From: Heliocidaris erythrogramma
Lineage: Eukaryota > Echinodermata > Echinoidea > Camarodonta > Echinometridae
DNA: 64,000 bases
Reading direction: 5' to 3'
Assembly (NCBI GenBank): GCA_025617745.1
Contig: CM046870.1
Span: 26,662,806-26,726,805 of the forward strand
In this document: positions 46,482 through 58,222 of the stretch, in pieces
How the letters are laid out: every line of letters begins with the position of its first letter
Numbering within the stretch: the stretch's first letter is position 1
Notes under the pieces: model-generated
What the model was told of the DNA's origin: nothing
Databases searched by the model: none
What the model saw: the letters and a program-made list of their open reading frames with translations, nothing else
Made by a program: the position numbers and the translations under genes

Positions 46482-46892
46482 CCCTTTCAGGACAGGAATT
46501 ATTTAAGGGCTAAATTAATCATATTTTGTTCTTCAATTTTGTTCTCCAAATTGGCAACAATAATATTTTCCTTTAGTGCTACATGGTTCTAATAAGGTGC
46601 AACTTCTTTGTAAACAATATAAATGGTTAGGAATGTTGGCGAAAAGTTGAAAAAATTGCCAATTATGACAAAAACCAATGATTTTGAACCTCTTAAAGTG
46701 TTGCCAATTAAGGATTTTCAACCTCATTCTTGTTTCTAAAATTCTAATCAAACGCAATAATGGTCATGCATCAAAAAGAACATAGTTTGTGCAGAAATTT
46801 TTGCTCTTTGTACTCATGTATCTGGTATATTTTTATGGAGCTCTGAATCAAAAGTTATTGAGCCAAACCAGAAAATGTGGTCAATTGTGGGG
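46482..46892. mobile_element. piggyBac-like MITE, copy 3 (inverted)
   Basis: Flanked by TTAA at 46478-46481 and 46893-46896; begins ccctttcaggac and ends caattgtgggg. The interior matches the reverse complement of 4031-4453 (for example ctaataaggtgcaacttctt, atttttgctctttgtactca). Confidence 0.65.
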
Positions 46893-46899
46893 TTAAACA

Positions 46900-48880
46900 C
46901 CGTACAAAAAAGTCAGGGCGACTGCCTCAGTTCTCACTCAATTCAGTTAAGAAAAAAAAATGCTTTCATTTGTTTAAGTATCATTGACTGGACAGAAAAG
47001 TAGTGCAAGTTACCTGTATTACTGTAAATTCTACACAACGATTGAGTACTAGTATAGGCCTATTTTAATGGGTACCTATACTTGTAAGTTTTGTTCGACA
47101 AAATCAAGTGCATGATTACATTAAAACCATATACATGGTATAAAATACCATTGTGCTTCTTCGATGATTGCAGGAAAACAGAGATTATTTTGTCCCATTA
47201 TTGTTAACTAAAGGGAAGAATGTCAAAGATAATTAAATAAAGCAAGTTTAGTTCTTGATTTGATTTAAGCAAGTATAGTACTAAAACCGTAATGCTCTTT
47301 ACAGTGTATACTTCCTAATATACATTATTTTCAGTGTTGTGGCATTATGAACCTGATCTTACTTCTTCAAAATCATGTTTTAAAAAAGAGTTAGTTTATG
47401 TACGTTTTGTGTTATAATGTACCGATAATTCGCTCTCTTCCACTCATTATCCGTATCTTTATTTTCTTAATCGTGTTTTATCTTTCGATTAAAGTTCAAT
47501 ATTTGTTAAATTCTTATTGCTTATTGTTTGCATTATGCATTTTTATGTATTTCAAAATTTTACAATTCTTAATCCATTTTGCTAAGTGGTCTTACGATTC
47601 CATATCATGGCAAGGAGTCAGTATTGAATGAAATATATTAGCTGCAGTAAAAACACAGTATTCTGCACAACCGCCCCCACCCCATCCCACCCCTTTCGGG
47701 ATGAGGGAACATGAGTATATTATACATAAATTATGTTGTATGGCCGAAGTTGAAAAAAAAACAACACAAATTGAAACAAGCCAAATCATGATTTACATTT
47801 GCATTATAATATGTACTGTCAAAATAAGGGTATTTTAGGGGGAAAATTCTCGAGTCAGCTTACTGCTGTTCAAAATTTTATTGTATCTTATGAAATGTAG
47901 GCTATTTTCGTTTCATCTTCGATTGAAAAATAGTTTCTGCGCACCAAACGTACGGTACGAATATACATCACCTTTGCAGCTTGTAACACATTAAGGTATT
48001 TATCTATTATTCTATATCATGATCATTTTATTTGTGTTGGTGTTTGCATCAAATCCGCACAAAAATAAAAGGGTAACCGAGTAACGTTTGTGACTCGTGA
48101 AGCGATATATTATGATGAAGAATAATACGTTCAAGCGCAATTCGAACGATGCCTCATATCTTCATGGAGAAAAAAAACCATACCCGCATTGTCCATTATC
48201 GGATACCGTATGTGGTGATGTATTTTCCAAACCACAAAGACAATACCACAATCGTTAAAAAAAACATTTGAAGGTGATACTTCACTTCTTTCTATATTGC
48301 TGTCATGCTTCCTTACGAAACCATTCCCATCTTTGCCTGTATACAAGCAACACAATGATCTATCACCACGTCCATCATGTACATTGTTCGCAATGATCAA
48401 TAGCATGAACATTATTTTTACGAGATCTATTGCGTGTGCACATGAGCACATGCACCTCATCGAAAGTAGTAATCCTCTTTTGTAAATAATAGAAGGGTAA
48501 TAAATAGATGTTCGAAAACTGTAAAAAATAATAATAATAAAAATATAAATAAATGAATAAAATAAATTGAACAGCCACACAGCTCCGAATCTTTTCCAGA
48601 AAGTCTAAGATGTGTGATGATTTCCATTTACGAATGAAAAGAACATAGCTTATAATTATGCTCGATCGGATCAAATATTTCCACCGAAGATTTTATGTCA
48701 GGCAACCTCGGACCAAAGCAAGCATTCGAACCGATATAATGAAATAATATATCATGATCATAATTATAACGATAGTTAATAATAACAATTGGATTGAAAA
48801 GTGATCCCCCCCCCCCCCCCCGAGGATAATAAGGCGCTATCACTTCTAACATATTAAGAAAAATAGTAGAGCTTATGTAA
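46900..48880. other. intergenic, nothing recognised
   Basis: AT-rich sequence with a poly-C run at 48806-48820. No coding exon, RNA gene or clear repeat family was identified. Confidence 0.4.
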
Positions 48881-48884
48881 TCAG

Positions 48885-48996
48885 CATGGGCGTCAATCCG
48901 AGTAGAGAATCTATTGTTCATGGGGGGGGGGGCGGCTATTGTGTCGTCCCCCCCCCCCCATGATGAATAGAGTTACGTCACGATTAACGCTCATGG
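48885..48996. mobile_element. MITE with poly-G/poly-C hairpin
   Basis: Left catgggcgtcaatccgag and right gattaacgctcatgg are inverted termini. Inside, tattgttcatgggggggggg is mirrored by ccccccccccatgatgaata. Confidence 0.55.
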
Positions 48997-50104
48997 TAAT
49001 CAGATGTATTATGAATGTGCCCGTGAACGTCTATTTTCTGATTCAACAATCTATACGCGCCGACACATTTATGTTGATTTTCTGCTCAATACTAATGAAG
49101 GTGTTTTGCTTCGTCCATTGTTGTCAGAATTTCAGGCAAAGACTAAAAAATAGAAGAAACAAAAACCCAAACCGCAAACTTTCAAATGAGGTCATTCGAA
49201 CGTCTGAAGCGACAGTACTGTATCATCAGTATAATGCGATTATCGAAATGCAGATGTATTCACTTTCTTTGAGCAATAAGCTTCATGCTTAGGGGGGAGG
49301 GCACTATTTTCATAGGCAAAGACGTTGAAATGATCCTAAATTATGCATGAATGTTAACGACAGACTTCTATTTAAAAGTAACAGTTGGATCACATCTGTC
49401 AAATATGTTTAGCATTAATGTAGTCCAAAAGAATTTGATTGCTTATATTACTTTCTTCAACAAAACGTGATATTGACAAAATAATAGCAATCTTTTTCTG
49501 CAATTAATTTAACGTCTAAAATACAAGTAAAACAAACCATGTCTCAATGTATTTCCAAAGTGTTTTGCAAAAAAAGGTCGTGGAGCAATAATAAATCTAC
49601 TTTATTGCATGAGCCCAAATTTCAGGCATCATTTTGTGATCACTACAATTATGTGAAATTTCCACAATCAGAACTTAAAATAAAATTTTCTGAGCATGCT
49701 GGGCTGTAAGCACGCTAAGTCTTCCGCATGAGTATCGTTGGTGTAAATATAAAGGGAAAAATGCAAATGTATACTAGAATTAGCCCAAAATCATTTTACA
49801 CTATTATTCCCATGTAAACGTGGTATATATCACGATAACATGTCAACATGTTGAATATATAGAGTTTTATTATCATGATAATAGTATATATTTATAACCC
49901 GAGCGACCACTAAACAGTGATATCGCAATTCAGCTAGTTATTGTTCATTCAGTTAGCTTTATATTGCATTTCCATGCATCACTTATAAAACGGTTATACA
50001 GCGGAACAAATGGTGATTGCAAAGCATTCATAAATTGAAACCCGTACGTTATAGGAAATCTAACTTAACATGTAATGAATTATGACATATACGAATCCTG
50101 TATC

Positions 50105-50445
50105 CTGCAGAAGATCGAGCGCGCCGCTTTTTTTTCCACCGCAAGAAAAGCATTCGCGCGCTCTTTGCAATATTCATTCAAAACCATTGCCAACTCCATG
50201 AACGAAATGTACACAGTCATGATTGTATTTGGGCCCATTGTCAAAGCCGCTGCGGTGAACGGAGATTGTGCGAGTATTGCAGGGCGAAGGCGGAGCACAC
50301 CCGGGCTTCCCCCGGAGGATAAGAGGATGCCTCTCCGCTAACTCCTCCCCCATTTGGAGGTGCCTGGCAGCTTCCAGCTAAATCTACTTCGGTTCCTCCT
50401 CGCTCCATCTCTCCTCCTTTCTCGGAACAAAGGATTTGATTTGGG
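50105..50445. promoter_or_regulatory. CpG-rich island, possible promoter or enhancer
   Basis: In an otherwise AT-rich region this 340-bp block is GC- and CpG-rich (gagcgcgccgctt, attcgcgcgctc, gccgctgcggtgaacgg, cacccgggcttcccccggag). It lies about 11 kb upstream of the bmi1 ATG. Both strands have short open frames without recognisable protein. It could be a bmi1 promoter or 5' untranslated exon, another gene's promoter, or a conserved regulatory element. Confidence 0.35.
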
Positions 50446-53140
50446 GTCGAAAGCAGTCAGTATCCTGACACCACTGAAATTTAATGCATTACTTAGCGTG
50501 CTCTTTCTCCAAGCATGGGATACCTATATATAGAATAAAGTGAACGTACAAACGAACGACTTTTTATGTGGATATGATTTTAGTTTATATACAGTAATAT
50601 ATCACATTACTAAATCACTAATATAACTGATGCGGTTAAAATCTGATGATGCTATCAAAATTATATAGAAGCTGAAACTCAAAATCACTGACGTGACTAT
50701 TACCGGGGAGTGAAAATAAAGTTAACATTCCCTATTTTTTAGAGTGAAAAATATAGTGAAAGTAGCCAACTGAAAATTCACTCTTTCCTTTTTAGAGAGC
50801 ACTCGATATTCACTCGATATTCAATCCTGAACAAGTGACCACTGACATAAATAAAGTGAAAATTCCTCCATTTTCTTCTTTTAATTATAGAGAGTGATAG
50901 AATTATATCAATTCGATAATATTTCTTTCTTGATTTGGTTAGTTGGCTTGATGTTTGTTGTTGTTGGGGGGGGGGCAGTACGAAAGCCCCACTCATCTCA
51001 GACGCCTTCAATACGTACAAATACACATAAGAAAGGGAAAGCCCGCAGTCACTGACACTGATAAAATAAACACTGTAGTTTTGCGAGTTGTCTTGAAATC
51101 TGAAGGAAACCGTTTGATTTCCAGGTCGGAAAGAAAGAGAAACGAATCTGAAACTGGTCGTATATAACATAGGTGATTCATCAAGAGTGTGTATAATTCA
51201 GACATTGTGAGCAAACCCTGAGTATCACTGTCTACTTATTCTTTAAAGAAAATTAATGTTGGACAAATTCGTGTAAGTATCTCTAACATTCACTGAATCA
51301 CCAAAAAAGTAAGTTCCCCCTGACAATGTTTCAGTATAAATCGAAAAATATTTGATGAAATTTGTTCATTCAATATGCAAAATTTTCTTACGCACATTTT
51401 TAAAGGTAATTTGGGAAATATAAATTTGATTTTGTTTTTATAATAAAACTATGTTGGTGGTCTTTTTTTAATTGCAGGAGGTACTAAAAAGGAAAATTAC
51501 ATTTTGTGTTTGATAATGCAATGCAGGGTGAACATGTGTTTACTCTTTTCAATTCTTTTCATCTTTTGTTCATGACTGCAGAGACGCATAGTTCAAAATT
51601 CAAATTCATAAAATTGCAATGGAAATCGTGATGCATTTTCATGAAATGAATGACAAATCAAGGGCCTGAATATAAACAAAATGAAGAGAAAATAATATGA
51701 AGAGAAAGAATAAGTAATAGACATGTAAACCCTGCATTGCATTATGAAACGCAAAATACAGTTGAAACTTACTATATAACGAGGACCTTGGGACCATGAA
51801 AATTATCTTGTTTTAACAGAAATCTCCTTATATTAGGGTAAAAAAAATCAAAAGAAACTTAAAGACCTGGGACCAGCAAAATCACCTTGTTATATCGGAG
51901 CTATTTATAACGAGTTTCCATTGTATAACTTTTTTTCTAGTACTTACTGCAATAATAACATATCGTAATCTCATTTTATGGAAACTTAATCAATCGTTTA
52001 CAAAATAACCAATCGAAGATCTATACCACTTCGCTTTTGAATGAACAAATTTCATCAAATATTTCTCGAGTTATACTGAAACGTGTCAGGGGAATTAACT
52101 TTTTCGGTTGAGTGTATTACTAGCTCGCCCAACAAAATAATAATTAAGAACTCCTGACCTACACGTAATAGTGTTTTAAACGTCTTATAATGATAAGTGT
52201 ATTGAAATGCATTTCGATATTTTTTCTTTAAACTTTAGTACTAACGATGCCTTCATGAGAAAAACAAAGAAGTAAGAAATAATCACCACATCAGGAAAAA
52301 CAAATTAGTATCTGTGTTCAATCAGTGGCCAATTATTAAATGTTTAAATGGTTAAGTGGGAAAAAGAAGTTGAAATTATAACTCGAAGATGACCTTTCAT
52401 ACACAGGCAAACATGGAACAAGAATTTAAAAAAGAAGTGGGGTAGGTATCCCACCCCCTGCCTGCCAAAGTTTAGAAATGAATGTTAAGTACCAACAATA
52501 AGTAGAGAAAGTCACAAGACGTACTCTACATCCTTCTACACCCCCCCCCCCCCCCCCCCCCCCCCGCCTTCCCCTCCCCTGGATTTATAATTCATATAAT
52601 CATAAACATTGTCTTTGTCATTACTTATGTTTTTAGAAAATACGCCGTCTACTGTCTGGCAGCTTGGTCGTACTAGTTATTCATTTGATTTATTTATAGT
52701 TAGTGATCAAGGTTTTCCACCTTTCCGCTTTCATTTTACTATTTTGATGGCAAACCTTCAACATGACTGTAACTCGTCGATTATTACTTCGTTCCAGCTG
52801 TTGTGATAACCTCCATGCGTGTAGTTTCAACTTTCCAATAAAAAGAGAGTCGCCTAAAATTATAACCCTGCAATATATATTTATGACATTTGCTCAACAT
52901 GGACAGTATTTATACTATTCCTTTCCATTACTTAAAGCGCTTACACATAATAATATTTGCATGCGCTATGCAATCTGTATATGTATTTTATGAAGTTATT
53001 CTTAGTCTTGTAATTATATCTTATTGATCATGTTGATATAACATATAGCATGCGTGCTTTTAAAATGACGTGTTACATCAAGGAGTTATGATAACTCCTT
53101 GGTTACATTAAGTGGACAACACGAATTTGTGGTATTGGTG
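50446..53140. other. intergenic, scattered repeats
   Basis: A diverged relative of the 54.9-55.1 kb 'agtgaa' element lies at about 50680-50895. A 'tataacgagg/cttgttatatcgga' repeat lies at 51770-51930. A 25-base poly-C run is at 52541-52565. The hairpin aaggagttatgataactcctt is at 53080-53101. No coding exon recognised. Confidence 0.45.
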
Positions 53141-53154
53141 TTAATGCTTGTCAT

Positions 53155-53310
53155 CATGGTAGGGGAGGTCGTGGCCGTGGGGGTGATATTGGTGGTGGTG
53201 ATAATGTATTGATGGTGAGGGTGATGGTGGTGGTGGTGTTATGGCTGGGGCCTTGGTATAGTAGTGGTGGTGGTGGTGGTAGTGGTGGTAGTAGTGGTGG
53301 TAGTAGGCGG
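53155..53310. repeat. (TGG)n-rich low-complexity block
   Basis: Irregular ggtggt/gatggt repeats over about 150 bp on the plus strand, producing His/Tyr- or Pro-rich spurious frames on the minus strand. Confidence 0.75.
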
Positions 53311-53814
53311 CGACAAAAATGGTGCCAGCCGTGAGATCCAATATACAAATAACCCTTACCGGGCAAAGAGCATAGAACAACAAAGGAACACTTTTGCAAG
53401 GGCAAAGGTGCGTTTATGATACCGATAATAAGACATGTTTTAAAAAAAAGCTACTCCGTCTATTAAAGCCTCAAGATGCTTCAGTATAGGGAAAGACAGA
53501 AAGAAACAGGTAAAAAGAGGACTAGAGAGGGGAAGGAGGGGGTAAGGGAAAGAGGGGGAGATAGAGGTGTGATGGGAGAGGGGGAACAAAATGACTTTGA
53601 ATTTTGTTTTAAGGACGTTTTTATGTATTTGTTTGACCTCATGTCAAATACTGGAATGACAGGTATATCAATGCATATTTCTTACCCCTTCTCATTCAGT
53701 ATACTGTTGTGCCGCCCAACTCGCGGACTCGAAGTTAGACTGCAGGGGTCTGCAGGGGTTAACAGTAATTTCCAAATCGATAATCAAACGTCTCTTTCCA
53801 AATGACATAATTAG

Positions 53815-53945
53815 AGGTGATATAGCCGAGTGGTTTAAAAAAAAACTCGGCTGGAAATGCGAGGATCGTGGGTTCGATTCCCGTTACTATAGTCTTATGC
53901 CCTTGAGGAAGGCATTTTATCTATACAGTGCTCTTACATCGTACA
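53815..53945 (+). mobile_element. tRNA-derived SINE fragment
   Basis: A box tagccgagtgg (53823-53833) and B box ggttcgattcc (53871-53881) are at tRNA-like spacing, interrupted by a poly-A expansion. Then comes tcttatgcccttgaggaagg, a body shared in outline with the SINE at 39935. Not a functional tRNA. Confidence 0.6.
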
Positions 53946-54922
53946 TTAACAGGGGCGGATCCGGGATTTTCTAAAAGAGGGGGCACAGAGCCGGAGACGT
54001 ACACAATTAAGGAGGCTTTTTTATCCTGTACTTAAGGTATGCCAATTGGGTATCAAGGGGGGAGGGGCGGCCGATTCGGCCTCCCCCTGGATGTTGTTTG
54101 GCATATCATACGTGCATGTGTGAGTTCACCGTACCATGAGTGAATCTGTTTGTAAACTTTTCATGTTTCATAATGACTTTATTCATCAACAATAACAACA
54201 ACATAGGATGAGTGTGCAAACAAATATTTAGTAACCTCATTTGTGAAACGTGATCATGCCCTCGTTTACCCGCGCGATAAGTCATTATTATTTACTTGAA
54301 ATGTTCTCGAACAGCAAATTCCTGCACAACCTTTCTTGTCATGCGTTTTTCTGCTTATAAAATGAACCCTGAAAGCATGACAAAGCATGGACTATACAAA
54401 CCATACCAATATGTGCTTATCAATCTTACATTCACATTTGACTATATCCATGCCATACCCCCTCCCCCTCCCTTCCTTCAACACCTCGCCTTCCTATAAG
54501 TCTTTAATTTGGACTTTATACAATGATTTCGTTAACAAATTATTATTTGAGTTTCGTCAAATACATGTAGTGTAGAGAGAAGATCTGCCCCTCTCATAAC
54601 TTTGCTAACACCATTTTCTTTGGAAATATATTTATTCATTCTAAATACATATGCCACATAAATGTTATATCTTGTTTTATATTCTCAGACATCACAGAAA
54701 CCTCCATTTTAGCCACCGTTACGCAAGACATGGTGGCTAATATATATAAATGCTTCGCATTTGGAGCTTTAAAATGTCATTCAACCATTCCCGGAAATGA
54801 ATTAATGGACAGATTGAGTCAGTTTCAACATTTCCCCCTCCCAGAATATTGAATGTCGATCTCACATTTTTTAAAGCATGGTTTATCATTGCAGTGCAAA
54901 AACCAACGATGTAAATATGCAT

Positions 54923-55130
54923 GTACTCTCTAAAAAAAAAAAGAGTGAATTTTCACTCTATTTTCACTCCCCAGGGAGTGACGTCAGTGATCACTTGTTT
55001 AGGAGTGAATATTGAGTGAATATCGAGTGCTCTCTAAAAAGAAAAGAGTGATTATCACTCTATTTTCAGTTTATTTTCACTCGCCCGGAGAGTGACCTCA
55101 GTGATCACTCGATTTTTTTTAGAGAGTACT
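54923..55130. mobile_element. MITE with AGTACTCTCTAAAAAAA termini and CRE motif
   Basis: gtactctctaaaaaaaaa at the left is mirrored by ttttttttagagagtact at the right. The interior is two diverged half-units of gagtgaatttTCACTC words, each followed by GTGACNTCAGTGATCACT. The first contains a perfect cAMP-response element TGACGTCA (54979-54986). Confidence 0.65.
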
Positions 55131-55470
55131 TCATTCTTTTCATCTTTTCATCGGACATACATGTAACTCTATGTTTTCCTTAACTTTGATGTATATTCAA
55201 TATAAGCTTGTATTCTGACTTCGCACAATATCAAATAATAAATATTAATTAAGCATTAAACACGACGATTTTTTTTTTGAGCATACACTGAATGAATGGA
55301 AATTTTCTTATAGTTTCATCGTTTTTCATTGTCAGTTTCTCATACATGTATACGCCTTTTTTGTTCTCTTTTCTATTTATTTTTATTTTTAACTTCCTTT
55401 TCGTTTATTTGGAAAATTTCTGTTACGTTATCCGGCAACATATAGGAAGTACCTTGAGAGAATTGGAGAT

Positions 55471-55609
55471 CTGGGAGCGTTTCATCAAGCGTTTTGTCAG
55501 AAATTTTTGCCGACAACTGTTATAAGCTACTGAAATCCTTGCATCTGATTGGCTGAGAGCAAATTTGTCGGTAAAAATCACTGACAAAACACTTGATGAA
55601 ACGCTCCCC
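55471..55609. mobile_element. CCAAT-core MITE, GGGAGCGTTTCATC type
   Basis: Ends gggagcgtttcatcaagcg and cacttgatgaaacgctcccc; core in reverse orientation (catctgattggctgagagc). Confidence 0.75.
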
Positions 55610-56756
55610 TGATTCTGATCAGGCAAAACGCAACTACATGCGCTTTTTAAAAAACCGATATTTCATTTTCTTATTCAGAATAATGAATCTTGAATATTTT
55701 CCAAGTATAAATGAAAGGGATAATGTAGTAAACTCGTGCTTCTTTTGGCTAAGAGGTATGTTATTTTGTTGCTGTTTTTGATGATGATGATGATGATGTT
55801 TTTTTATCCATTCCTACAAAACAGTGTGTAAAGATTTTCGATAAATGAATGAAAACGTATTATGTACTGCAAAATCACGAACATTATATCTGCGCAAAAA
55901 TTTATAATACATATATTATTTCATATTTAAACTTGCTTTAACATTATAAATCTATATAATCATATGGATTTCTCATTAAATCTTTTCCAAAGCTATATCG
56001 GGCACCTTCAAAAGGCTTCTCGCATATGGTCTATTATTAGTGCCCGAGTTATGAAACATCTTTCCACGAATGATATTTGCATTTCAATCGAATCACGGAA
56101 GCGATCGTCATTATGATGCTGAAATACGCTTTGCTGATCATAAAATACAGTTGTGTATTTTCCTGTTTTCGTTCTGATATCAAATTCTCATTCACGCTGT
56201 AACAAAAATATGTTATTTTATTTCTAGCATACACGAACGTTTTTACTATACTCTTGCAGTATTATGTTTTAGTATATGCCTAGCTGCCCATCTTATCATA
56301 CTTCTAAAGGTGCGCTTTGCTGGTCATAATATTTCCCCCTTTTGCACGTATGTTTTACAGTTTTACAGTAATTAACATTCGCGCTGTAACGGAAATAACT
56401 TATGTTATTTCTATTTGACATAACCATTTTTATGCTTGCAGTATGTTCTATTGTTTACTTATGCTTATTATCTGCCCATCGCACTCGTGAAGGTGCCAAA
56501 AGTTAATCGATCGATCAATCAATCAATATTCTTCTGATAACAAAGTTGCATATCATGCAGGGTTGTCAGAAGGGGGTGGAAATGTCTGAACCGCAAAAGT
56601 CCAGTATCCTTGGGTAGGCTACCGGTGTGTATTAATGGATTAATAATTCAGAATTCTACAAACAGACGGCAGAAAAGTAGGTGAAAATAAAACTTACATG
56701 TAGCATGTACATTATTTTGAATGGAAACTCTTACAACAAACATTTGGGGTCATTTC

Positions 56757-56894
56757 GGGGAGCGTTTCATCAAGTGTCTTGTCAGCGATTTTTACTGACA
56801 AATTTGCTCTCAGCCAATCAGACGCAAGGATTTCAGTAGCTTATAACAGTTGTCGGTAAAAATCACTGACAAAACGCTTGATGAAACGCTCCCC
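56757..56894. mobile_element. CCAAT-core MITE, GGGAGCGTTTCATC type
   Basis: Ends ggggagcgtttcatcaagtg and cgcttgatgaaacgctcccc; core agccaatcagacgcaagg. Complete. Confidence 0.75.
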
Positions 56895-57748
56895 ATGCAG
56901 CTTTTATAACATTTACATTTTGTATTCAACAACTCGTGCAGATAAAGCGAACTATGTACTCGCAACTTTAACTTGTCTATGCTAAAGCTTTTCATACCGA
57001 AGAAATTTCTTTCATACCAAAGAAAATACGTGTACACAACCACTGGAATTCTGTAGAATGATTGAATATAATGGAGTGTTGCTCTATAGTGCTTAACAAT
57101 GTTCAAGCCAAGCGATCGATTTAGTATGATTGCACGTACAGGTATGTACCCTCCCCCAGAACAAAACAAAACAAAACTAAACAAACAAACGGACAAACAA
57201 ACGAAAGCGGGGGTGGGTGGGGTGAGATGATATAGTACAGGGCCAACGTCATCGTGTTCGGATTTTTTTCACGGTGGTTGAAATTGTTCATCAGTCTCTT
57301 TAAAATTTGGAAAACATGTTGCTGCATGGAAAGCTCCATGAAATTTAACTTAACTGTAACACGCTTAAAAATTTTATGTGTATTTTACATTTGGCATGGA
57401 TTTTCTTTCTTTTTCTATCTTTCATCATTTTCTTTTGCTGTTGTTGTTGTTACTGAGGGAGGGGTTATAACACCACAGTCATTCATGTATTGGGACATCG
57501 AGATTATAAAAAAAAAACATCAAAGCAAAACAAAACAAAACAACAAGAAAAATCCCCAAATGAAATTTGTAGCATACATTATTTTATTCAGTGCGTTTAC
57601 GAAATGCATTCAGGAACAATAATATTAAATAAAACAATCTTTCAACACACGGCAAACCATTATGGCCTGAATTTTTTAAACACGCCCTTCCAAATGGTTT
57701 ATGTACGCGTTTGTATATCTAAACCACTTTGATTTTCCAGCTTAAAAT

Positions 57749-58222
57749 GTTGAATATTCCTAGCAGAAGTAAATTGCCTCAATTTATCTTTATTTGCTTC
57801 TGTAAGTTCTGGGGAGCGTTTCATCAATCGTGTTGTCAGTGATTTTTGCCGACAACTGTTATACATGTAAGCTACTGAAATCCTTGCATCTGATTGGCTG
57901 AGAGCAAATTTGTCAGTAAAATTCACTGACAAGGCACTTGATGAAACGTTCCCCAGTTAACAAAAAATGCAATGTTCATCTATGAATTTCATTTGAAGTT
58001 ACAGAATTACAGAACTTACAGAAGCAAATAAAGATAAACTGAGGCAATTTACCTCTTCTAGGAATATTCAGAGAGCAGATCTGGGGAGCGTTTCATCAAG
58101 CGTTTTGTCAGTGATTTTTACTGACAAATTTGCTCTCAGCCAATCAGATGCAAGGATTTCAGTAGCTTAAAACAGTTGCTGGTAAAAATCACTGACAAAA
58201 TGCTTGATGAAACGCTCCCCAG
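57749..58222. mobile_element. inverted repeat with CCAAT-core MITEs inserted in its loop and at its edge
   Basis: Segment 57749-57810 (gaatattcctagcagaagt to cttctgtaagttct) is repeated inverted at 58011-58069. Between them lies a complete CCAAT-core MITE at 57811-57955. A second one (58082-58222) follows just outside the right arm. All are non-coding. Confidence 0.7.

Noticed and set aside
50075-50341. 88-residue plus frame and 72-residue minus frame in the CpG block
   Set aside because: Both are open only because of high GC content; no recognised motif.
53820-53890. Possible tRNA-Leu/Ser-like gene with good A and B boxes
   Set aside because: Anticodon region is replaced by poly-A and the acceptor stem does not pair; SINE body follows.
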